From the NCBI GenBank assembly GCA_006384855.1, contig VCJN01000914.1:1-64000 (forward strand): a stretch of DNA of 64,000 bases. The letters are read 5' to 3'. Source of the stretch: Tetraselmis striata. Its lineage: Eukaryota > Chlorophyta > Chlorodendrophyceae > Chlorodendrales > Chlorodendraceae. Of the stretch, positions 1-8,900 are shown one piece after another. Each line of letters starts with the position of its first letter. Position 1 is the stretch's first letter. The notes under the pieces were generated by a model. That model saw nothing but the letters and a program-made list of their open reading frames with translations, was not told where the DNA came from and ran no database searches. The translations under genes and the position numbers were made by a program.

Positions 1-937
1 CTACATGTGCTGGCTTTCTTTGGTCGGGTTTTTTTGAAATTAGGGCCATGTAACCCCAGGCGGAGGGTGTGGGCAGCCCTAGGCGACCCCTCATCATATA
101 CCCTGATATATTTCGGCACGCCCCAAAAACGAACGATACATGATGACGCCAGCAGGTACAGGTAGGGAGTACGGGTACAAGTACAGCCTCCAGTACCGGT
201 ATACCAGTACGAGTACCCGGGTACTTTTCTTTTGCGCTGTTTTCGCCTCGTAACCATCCCGGACAGGACTGGCAATAAGGCGAACTGAAACCCTTGCAGC
301 GTCTCCACGACGACGGCCGTTTGGGCAGTGATGATGCACTCACGGAAAGCCCTGGGTTGGTAGCTCGGTTGTACCCGGGTAGTCAAAAAGGAAATTGCCG
401 AAGCATTATGTAATTCTAACTGAGGGCCAGTGACGAAATTTCCAACACTGCTGGAGCACTGTCTAAGACACTGCCATCAAAATACTACCCGGCGCTGACC
501 ACGAAAGGTCCGCCAGACTACCGTCTGGGGGTCGGCCAATTCTAGTGATGCGAGCCCCATCCCACGGAGCAAATCATTTCGGGAGTGCGATACACGTAAG
601 GGAGGGCCCAATGCCGAAACAACGACGCCATACCGACGCCCTGTATATGCGTACTAATGCTGGCGGTGGCTGCACCCTATATATGTGTACATATATGCTC
701 AAAAGCTCCAAACATCATGGACTGCAGGTCTAACTCCTGCTTTTCATGAGGGATATTTTAATGCGTTAGGCACGCAATATACCTACCGCAACAACAATGA
801 ACTGCCTGCGCACGAAATACAACGTTACATGATACAGGTTACTCGTATGATACAATAGAGTACCCGGGTACTGATACGGGTACACCCTGAATGAGCGCAA
901 TATTATGGTTTGTATTATTTGAGCATGTTAGAAGTAA
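1..937. other. Intergenic DNA, no gene recognised
   Basis: No reading frame here resembles a known protein. The stretch at about 150-225 and again at 855-890 is rich in short palindromes built from GTAC and CGGTA. The same kind of sequence recurs at several intergenic places in the window (about 5315, 16890, 34980, 47680, 56870 and 57000). Short ORFs at 94-339 and 545-733 show no domain and no splice context, and I do not regard them as genes. Confidence 0.5.
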
Positions 938-1054
938 AGCAAGTTCGCCCCGGGACGTCGGCCAAAGCCGCCCTAGCACTTGACCTCTTGCGCCAACTGC
1001 GGTCGTAGGTCTGGCATAGCATGTAGACCATTGCCCCATTCAACCCCGAGGGGT
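938..1054 (-). repeat. tRNA-derived SINE, tail half (interrupted copy)
   Basis: This segment matches the tails of the repeats at 60956 and 61557: a shared CGCCCCGGG...CGGCCAAAG start, then GCGCCAAC and a TAG-rich stretch, then CATTGCC/GTTGCC. The matching head half continues only at 1931, so the copy is split by the element at 1055-1930. In all copies the tRNA-like head lies at the higher coordinate, so the element reads on the minus strand. Confidence 0.6.
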
Positions 1055-1930
1055 CCTTCGCGACTTTGGACCAAGGATTGGACCAAACTTTGGTCCAACA
1101 TATTAGCGTGCCACGTCGCGCGTGGGCCTAGCTAGTCAGCATGAAATCGTTACATCATGGCATGCAGCCACATGGAGTCGTTACCGCCGTCGCGGTTTTT
1201 ACGTGTGTCGCTTGCCGCCCACACCATCACGATCATGCCCGTCCGCTCTTGCAGCACCGTCCCGCCCCTCAAGACGACTCTATCTCATTTTGGACATGTT
1301 TCCTCTCCAACTTCTTCCAAAGGGGAGCCTTACTTGGCTCCGAGTTGGTTCGCCTGCTAACACAACTCGCGTATACGGGCACCGTCTGCAGCTAGCGTGC
1401 AATAGCTATGAGATCCAACGTGGGTCCGGATCCCGCAATCGCTTCCACTCCCTAGGCGAGTCGGACACCATCTTGCCACGCTTCATCCTCCTTAGCAACC
1501 AAAGACGCGGAGCGCCGACGTAGCGCGCGGGAGCGTTACCACACATCGTATCGTAGGGTTGTGGGCTAGCTGGTGGGTGCGGCTGCGGGCGGGCTGTTTG
1601 AAGTGGCGCTAGTTGCGGCGGGCCACAGCACGTTGCGCCCTACTCCTGCCCATCGACTCTGCCTCACCCGGAGCTGTTCTTCGTAGCCCCACCGCCGCAA
1701 CTGTAGCAGCACCATTACGACTTTTCTGCCGCCGCTCAAAAACACGCACGCGGAGGATTTATGTCCTCCAATCTCTGATCCCAATTTCGTGTTTGGTCCC
1801 AAGTTGGGGAAGATTGGATCAAGATGTTGGTCCAATCTTTGCGTACGCGAGGGTGTCCGCACGGGCTAACGTGTACCGCTGGATGATGCTGAAGTGTTGA
1901 TCTAAAGTGTTGGTCCACATTTCGCGAAGG
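1055..1930. mobile_element. TIR element (MITE-like) inserted in a SINE
   Basis: The ends form imperfect terminal inverted repeats. The left end reads CCTTCGCGACTTTGGACCAA, and the reverse complement of the right end reads CCTTCGCGAAATGTGGACCA. The motif TTGGTCCA or its complement recurs just inside both ends (about 1070-1102 and 1790-1920). The 876-bp interior has only short ORFs without recognisable domains, so it is probably non-autonomous. The element separates the two halves of a SINE copy, which fixes both ends to within a few bases. I could not identify a clear target-site duplication, so the superfamily is unknown. Confidence 0.6.
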
Positions 1931-2055
1931 CCTAATGCATCAATAACCGGGTAAACCCAGGACACGCCGAGACGATATTGCCAAGTTACATCGACCAGGA
2001 ATCGATCCCGGGACCTCTCTCGTACGAGACGACCCCTCAACCGAGCGGACAAGGG
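1931..2055 (-). repeat. tRNA-derived SINE, head half (interrupted copy)
   Basis: This continues the copy begun at 938. On the minus strand it starts with a tRNA-like head: GTCCGCTCG at the box A position and a GATCGATTCC-type B box (about 2000-2014 on the plus strand). It then runs into the conserved body with GGGTAAACCC and GACACGCCG. It aligns well with 61660-61795. Confidence 0.6.
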
Positions 2056-2190
2056 ATGCTGTACATCATGATAGTATTGGTACAGCGACTACATGATCGT
2101 CGCTACCAGTATGCTATAGCTCTAGCTTCGAGATATTAATTAGCCCTGATGTAATTAGGTCCTACGAGATATTAATTAGCTCTAGGAGAT

Positions 2191-2370
2191 ATGTTCTAAA
2201 CTAGTTTATGTGGTTTCTCTACCTGTACGAGATAGCCCTGGCGCGGCGCCCGTAGCGCGTGTGTGCGCGCGCACGATTGCGGGGGCCGGTCAGAGCCACC
2301 ACCTGCCTTCACGGCGGACCGACCGGTCACTCTCCTTTGCTGTGGTACGCTCCATCGAGCGCACCACAGC
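2191..2370 (+). repeat. Split direct repeat A1 of the PAT-like element
   Basis: This left terminal segment is repeated almost exactly at 4949-5128. It starts ATGTTCTAAACTAG and ends GCGCACCACAGC. Differences seen include one G/A (CAGAGCC against CAAAGCC) and one T/C (GGTACGC against GGCACGC). Confidence 0.8.
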
Positions 2371-2662
2371 AAAGTCGCGGCAATTTTGCCGCGCAGGGTG
2401 CCGGTCTTCCGCCATCGTACCATGTACGGTGAGCGACGCCTTTCGGGGCCCCCCCTGGGAGAAACCCGTTAGGGTTTGTGTGGTTAATGTACGCGCGCCG
2501 CTTGCGACGTGCTAACTACTACCCGCGAACGAGCTGCTGATTACTCGCCCAACGCGAGGAGAGGACGAAGTTGCAGCGCTTCCCCATTCAGTGGAACAAG
2601 GTCCAAGACCTTCGACCAGTGTCGACCAACAGTAACCCCTGGCTGCCCTTTCCCGTGTGGAC

Positions 2663-4922
2663 ATGGCTCGATCTGTACGGGCCCCTACTCGGCGTAGGTG
2701 TCGCGATGCGCTCCGATTGGGGCGTATGCCGGCGTATGCCCGTCGTCTAGTACAGATTCGAGTACAAAGTGACAGTACACTGCCAGTGGCCAAGCCAGCG
2801 CCCAGTGGCACATGGCTACTCCCACGCCGCGGCACTCCTACTGTGCCGCGCACCGTGGACCCTGACGCCGACGCGGAGAGGGCCAGCAGAGCGACAGGGC
2901 GCTCTGCTCGCCCCCCTCGCGACATCCATCGCGCCAATTCCTGTACTCCCGACTCCCCTTTTATGAGACATCGTGTCCGTCGTAATCTCGGCAACTGGCA
3001 AGCCGCTGGCGCAAATCGCAGTGTTCTCAACTGGATATCCCGAGGTGTACGCGTTCCTTTCTTGGACGGGCTTGCCCCACCTTCTTTTCATCACGGGGTG
3101 TCAATGGGGGATGCTACTCCTGCTCAACTGGAGTTTATGGACGGTGAATTGGCTCGCTTCCTGGCCGTTGGGGCCTGGGAGCGAGGCTACTGCGCAAAAT
3201 GGGTGTCCCGGCTGTTCCTGGTTCCTAAGCCTGGAACAAACAAATGGAGGCTCATCATTGACCTTCGCCCCCTGAACCGCTATTGTGAGACGCGCGATCT
3301 TTCGTTTGAGACGCTTTCGCATTTACGCAACCTGGCGCGCCCTGGGGACTACATGTTACAGATGGACCTGCAAGACGGGTTTTACGCGGTTGGAATCGCC
3401 CCTGAGGACAGGGATTTTTTCACTGTCGATTACCGCGGCACTCTGTACCGACTGGCTGGCCTTCCCATGGGCTGGTCTCTGTCCCCCTATTACTTCTGCC
3501 AATTCACCAACGTCCTCACTAGGGCATTGCGTCGTAACCCGGCTGAATGGTATACCTATTTTCCGGCGACGATTTGGCCTGCGCATGTTGCCCTACATGG
3601 ACGATTTCATGTTTCTAGCTCGGACTCAGGCTGAGGCCATCTGGCAACGTGACTACACCGAACGCCACCTCTCGGGCTTTGGTCTGCTGCGCAACCCCAA
3701 CAAGGGCGTGTGGGAGCCCACCCAGAAGCTCGTGCACCTGGGGTTAGAAATTGACACATCGGGGTCACCTACTCTTCGTGCGCCCGCTGAGAAACTCGCC
3801 AGCATTGCTCGCGCGGCCAAACGCCTAATCCAACGAGCAAAACGCGATCGTCGGTGGTTGCCAGCTCGCGAGTTGGCCGCTCTCGCGGGCAAATGCCAGT
3901 TTCTCTACTTGGCCATTGCCCCTGCCCGTTTCTACCTTCGTGAGCTGCATGATGTGCTCAAGACGCGCGACTCTTGGTCCGGCCGCGTCAAGCTTACCCG
4001 CCAGCTCGAGCGCGATCTGCAATGGTGGGTGGGTGTGCCCACCCAACACAACAGCCGCCCCATTAACCGCCCCGTCGAAACCGGATACCTACACGTCGAC
4101 AGTTCGTCTTACGGCTGGGGTGCCGTTTTGAACGAGCACCATGAAGCTCGGGGTTTTTGGTACGACGATGACCGCAATGCGCACATTACCCTGAAAGAGC
4201 TCAAAGCCGTCCGCTTGGCTATCGAGTCCTTCCTCCCCATGCTCCAAAACCGCCACATCCGCTTGCACGAGGATAACCAAGCAGTTGTCGGCGTCCTCAC
4301 TAACCTCACCTCTCGCTCTCCACGCCTCATGGCTGAGCTACGCAAAATGTGGTACCTCATGGACACGCACGGCATCACCCTTTCCGTGCGCTACATCCGT
4401 TCTGCGGCGAATATTTGGGCTGACCGCCTTAGTCGCGAGGTTGATTGCGACGACTGGCAGTTCAACCCTCGTCGATTCGCCTCCCTCACTGCTAAATGGG
4501 GCGCCTGCACCATCGACCGCTTCGCGACTTCTGAAAACGCCCTCCTGCCCCGCTACAACGCCCGTTGGCATGACCCGCGGTGCGAGGCCGTCGACGCCCT
4601 GCGCCTCTCCGACGCTGCATGGCGTTGCGAACGTAACTGGTGTAACCCTCCGTGGAACCTCATCGGCGATCTAGTCTCCAAACTTGAGTCCAGCGGTGCC
4701 CCAGCCATCGTCATTGTTCCCTACTGGCCTGACAAAGCTTGGTACCAGCTCCTCTCGGAGATGTGCTCCGACATGCGCTCTTGGAAGCCGCGCCACGACC
4801 TCTTCATTCCTGGCCGTACCGGCGACCGCCTTCCTGTGGGCGCACCCCGCTGGCCTGTCGTCGCCTTCAACATTCCCGCCCGTGACCCCCGCCCGTGGCC
4901 TGCTGCGCCCGGCATTTCCTAG
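2663..4922 (+). pseudogene. Reverse transcriptase-RNase H-methyltransferase-like polyprotein of the PAT-like element, frameshifted
   Basis: The coding sequence lies in two frames: about 2663-3580, then from about 3585 to the stop at 4922. The change falls just before the RT catalytic motif YMDD (3594-3605), so one small indel breaks the RT. The first part holds the RT fingers (VPKPGTNKWRLIIDLRPLN) and the palm motif MDLQDGFY. The second part holds YMDDF, then an RNase H domain with acidic residues in HVDSSSYGWGA, LKELKAV, HEDNQAVV and WADRLSRE. A C-terminal region with NPPW resembles the Dam-like methyltransferase domain of DIRS-order elements. An ATG at 2663 is the first in frame; the true start may lie upstream. 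Whether the shift is a mutation or a sequencing error cannot be told here. Confidence 0.85.
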
Positions 4923-5236
4923 TCGGCAAACCAGACGATCCTTGTGAAATGTTCTAAACTAGTTTATGTGGTTTCTCTACCTGTACGAGATAGCCCTGGC
5001 GCGGCGCCCGTAGCGCGTGTGTGCGCGCGCACGATTGCGGGGGCCGGTCAAAGCCACCACCTGCCTTCACGGCGGACCGACCGGTCACTCTCCTTTGCTG
5101 TGGCACGCTCCATCGAGCGCACCACAGCCCGCCCAACCCTCCCTGGCTGTGGGATCGTATGCCTGCAAATTCCTGAATATCACAACCTGTAACCAGACCT
5201 GGCATTCTTCGGCAAACCAGACGATCCTTGTGAAAT
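4923..5236 (+). repeat. Right end B1-A2-B2 of the PAT-like element
   Basis: B1 (4923-4950) directly follows the polyprotein stop codon. A2 (4949-5128) copies A1, about 80 unique bases follow, and B2 (5209-5236) repeats B1. TGTAA at 5188-5192 is a candidate poly(A) signal for the element transcript. A diverged copy of the A2-B2 part lies alone at about 56520-56660. Confidence 0.75.
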
Positions 5237-5921
5237 CTATGGATCATGTGACGACCACTTGCTCGACGATTAATCTTTACATATGCATTTATTATCATAT
5301 TTTTATTCGGTCGCACCGGTACTGGCGGTACGGGTACGGACGGCATTCGTTCTGATGAGTATAGACGACGGTACGCGCGATGTATGCCTGCGCCCGCGCC
5401 CGTAGTTCGTTCGCGTGGATTAGAATCATCCCGACCCTGCTCCGTGCATCACCCGACTCTACCCCGTGTGACCAAACCCATCACATCTGCAGAGCATCAG
5501 CATCATCAGCAGTCGCGTGCGCGACTACCCAAACGCGCATGCAGTGATGAGGCCCGCTGAGGCCGGGTTGTGGCATGGCGCTGCTCAAACACAGAGCCGG
5601 AAGCGCGTGCCGGCCCGTAACTGCGAACGACCGCTTGCAGGGCCCAGGGATTACCGAGGCGGCCTCGCGTCCAACAGCGGGAACAAGGAGATAACCAGGC
5701 AGTCTGAACGGCGATATCCGGCCCACCCACGCGGGCGCCAGTCGGAGCCGGTGCCACGCACGCTCCGCGCGCCCTGCTCGCGCGCCCCCGCGGCGCCCCG
5801 CCGCGCGTGGGCCCCTCTGGCGTAGGCGTCGTCCCACGCCCACCTTCCGCGCACATACAGCAAACAGGCGGGCGACGCGCGGGGGTGCTCCTGCGAGGCG
5901 CGGAGCGAGGGAGGGGGCGGG
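5237..5921. other. Upstream region of the phosphatase gene
   Basis: About 680 bases lie between the retroelement and the first ATG of the phosphatase gene. A GTAC-palindrome patch lies at 5315-5345. The DNA from about 5480 onward is GC-rich and is probably promoter and 5' UTR. Long ORFs on the minus strand at 5481-6080 are shadows caused by base composition and a poly(C) tract. Confidence 0.4.
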
Positions 5922-8900
5922 ATGGGTATTGGCGCCAGCGTGGCCGCAAACATCGGCGCGCAGGTGACGGAGCGCTCCAAGAGCCTCCACCCCGGCCGCG
6001 CCCCAGAGCGCCCCTTTGGCGTGCAGGTTCTCCCCCCCTCCCCCCCCGCCCCCCCCCCCCCCCCTCACATACAAACACACTTCATGCCCCTTGATTCTCT
6101 ACCCCACGCCGCCCAACACCCCGGGCCTGCTCGCTGCTAGCGCTGTGCCTAGGCGCCCTCCATCCCAACCCCTGCGTGTCTCATGCCGGACAGCCACAGT
6201 GGCCTGCGCAGACCTAATCACTCCGTGCTGTCTCTCCCTGGACGGGAGCGGATGGGCATGGGCTTGAAGGACATGCCAATTGGGCGCGGGCAGGGCAGGG
6301 CACGGAGGGCATGGGCCAAGCTTGGGACGATGGGGCAGGCGTGGTGGTGCTCGGCAGGGATTGGATTGGCTTCCCTGAGTGGCCCCATCTCCCCGTCCCC
6401 CCAATGCCCCGCGTGCAGGACAACCGCATCTTGCGCTCCACGACTGCCGCCCTCAAGGAAAGGTTCCAATGCGCGTGCGAGGGTGGGTCCCGGCCCTCGC
6501 CGCCAGCTGGTCCAGCGTTGGTCGGGTGTTGCAACGGGCTGATGGATGGCGGCTGTGAATCCTACTCAGCGCCCTCCCCCCGTCCTCCTTTACCCTTCTT
6601 GCACGGTGTCTCTGCGCGGCAGGCGGCGCGATGTGCACGAGGGAGGACCCCTCCGCGCAGCGCGGGCGCAACGACATCCCCAACCTGCACTGCAACTGGG
6701 TCACGGACAACCTGCTCGCGATGGCGCGGCCCTGGCAGAAGTACGTGGTGGACCCCGACAAAGGCCTGCTGACCGAGTTCAAGCGCAGCCGCATCGGCAT
6801 GGTCCTCAACCTGCAGCAGGTGAGGCGGTCCCGCACCGCCTCACTCACCCCCGCTCCCTCCCAGCTCGCCCAGCCACATATCCGCTGCAGCACCGGTGGG
6901 CCAGCAGCGTGCTGATGCACCCCCGCACCCCCCCCCCCCCTTTCCCTTCCCTCACCCCCCGCGCATCGGCTCGCCGCAGCTCGGCGAGCACGCGCACTGC
7001 GGGCCCGGCTTGCTGCCGCAGTCCGGCTTCTCGTACGACCCGGAGTCGTTCATGGCGGCGGGCATCGGCGTCTTCAACGGCGGCTGGCGCGACATGGCGA
7101 CGCCCAGCCTGGAGCACGCGCTGAAGATAGTGCAGGTGAGGGTGGGCGCAGCTGGGCGGGGGCAGGGAGGTCACGGGGAGGGTAGGAAGGGAGGCAGGGG
7201 GTCTTCAGAACCGCAGGTAGTAGGCGCGTGGTGCTGCGGGGTGGCCGCATGGGTGGGCGGGCGGGCATGGGGGGTGACAAGGGGAGCCTCCAGGAAGTTG
7301 GCAGGCATGGCTGAGGGAGCTCCGCTGAGTTGCGCCGCGCGCCGCTCCCCCGCCGCGCCCCAGATTATGAGCCACTACATCAGCCAGGGCATGGCGGTGG
7401 CGGTGCACTGCCACGCGGGGCTGGGCCGCACCGGGCTGGCCATCGCGGCGTACCTCGTGTACGCCGGCGACTACAGCGCGCCCGAGGCGGTGGCCCTCAC
7501 GCGTTCCAAGCGCCCCGGGTCCCTGCAGACACGCGCGCAGGTGGACCCCCCCCCCCCCCCCCCCCCCCCCGCACCCCACCCCCTCGTCCCCTCTTCCATG
7601 GGACCTCCCCCTGCGCGCCTCTTCCATGGGGCCGTAGCTGCGCTTTGGCTCGCTTTGGGTGTCATTGCCTATGACCTCCCGGTGAAGTCGAAACCCCCAC
7701 ATTCATCTCGTGACATACACTAATACCCTAGCAAAACATTCAGGGATATTATGATTCGATGGTGCGTCACGATTCATAGTTCTTCTGGGCCCACGAGCCC
7801 CGATTACATGGGACGGTACGCTGGCTCGGCGGCGCGCAGCCCGCCCACTGCGGCCTGTGCCCAGCGCCCTCTTTGCTGTGGGGGGGGGGAGCATGAGGGA
7901 GGCGCGGGTCTGAGGCCGCCTCCGCCGGACCGCGCAGGAGAACTTTGTGCACACCTTTGAGCGCTACGTGAAGCACCTGCGCATGCAGTTCCACGGGCCT
8001 CGGCGGCAGAACCGCCGCGTCCTGGCCCTGGGCGCCAAGCTGCACCTGCTGGGCGGCAGCGGCGGCAGCGGCACCGCCGGCCACGGCTCGAATAACAGCG
8101 CGGGGCCGCTCCGCGGCGAGGGCGGCAACAGCCACAGCGGCGGCACGTCCTTCCCCCGCAGCGTCCTCCGGCGCTCGAACAGCGGCAACTCCGCCACCAG
8201 CCAGCAGGCGGCGCTGCCGCTGCCCACCAAGACCAGCTCGCGCATCAACATCATCCAGACGCTCGGCAAGTCGCGCAACTCGGCGGCGATGGTGCCGCCC
8301 GCGGACCTGGACGAGGTGCTCAGCCGGCAGCGCCTGCTCATCGGCGGCGAGGAGCGCCGCCGGCTGTTCCACGTCCCGAAGTTTCTGGACGAGGTCGTCA
8401 AGGAGCTGGATCGCCGCGCCAAGAGCCAGAGCAGCGGTGAGCGAGCAGCCCCTCCCCCCCCAGCCCTCCCCAGCCCTCACCCGGCAAACTGCCCCCAGCG
8501 TTTTAATGTCTCGGTGGCGTGTGTCTTGGTGCCAATGCCCTCCCATACCCATCAGCGCAGCACATCGAAAGCTCACGCCCTTGGTTGGACGCGTCCAGGT
8601 TTTTCGTGAGAGTTTCATGTTTTGTCACGCTTTATTACGGTCATGAGAAAGGGCGGCTCGGGGGGGGGGGGGGGGGGGGGGGGGTTGGTTTGGAGACTGG
8701 TAGGGGTGGGCTCTGGGCAATGAGGGCTGTGTGTCCGCACTTTAGACCGGTCAGAAACCACATAGCAACACGATAAAATGCCGCCCAAGAGCTCTCCTTC
8801 CTTTGGCAACTCCATGGCGGCAGCGGTGGGAGTAGCAGGTGGGAATGTGTGTGCCAGGGGGGAGGAAAGGGGGGGGCAACCATGGCGTTTGGCGGAGAGA

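Larger units (their letters stand above)
2191..5236 (+). mobile_element. PAT/Kangaroo-like (DIRS-order) retrotransposon with split direct repeats
   Basis: The layout is A1-ORF-B1-A2-B2, the split-direct-repeat arrangement known from PAT and Kangaroo elements. A1 is 2191-2370 and A2 is 4949-5128, about 180 bp each with only a couple of differences. B1 is 4923-4950 and B2 is 5209-5236, a 28-bp direct repeat starting TCGGCAAACC. B1 abuts A2, while about 80 bp separate A2 from B2. A TGTAA motif sits at 5188-5192. The element is only about 3 kb and carries RT, RNase H and a methyltransferase-like region. I see no gag and no tyrosine recombinase, so it is probably an internally deleted or non-autonomous copy. 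The near-identity of A1 and A2 suggests fairly recent activity. Confidence 0.75.

Noticed and set aside
5481..6080. Minus-strand ORFs of 190-199 codons opposite phosphatase exon 1
   Set aside because: They read through a poly(C) tract and GC-rich DNA, give Arg/Pro/Gly-rich sequence and have no splice or family support.
7767..8618. Minus-strand 283-codon ORF
   Set aside because: It is the antisense shadow of the long phosphatase exon 7938-8436, which has clear family similarity and splice sites.
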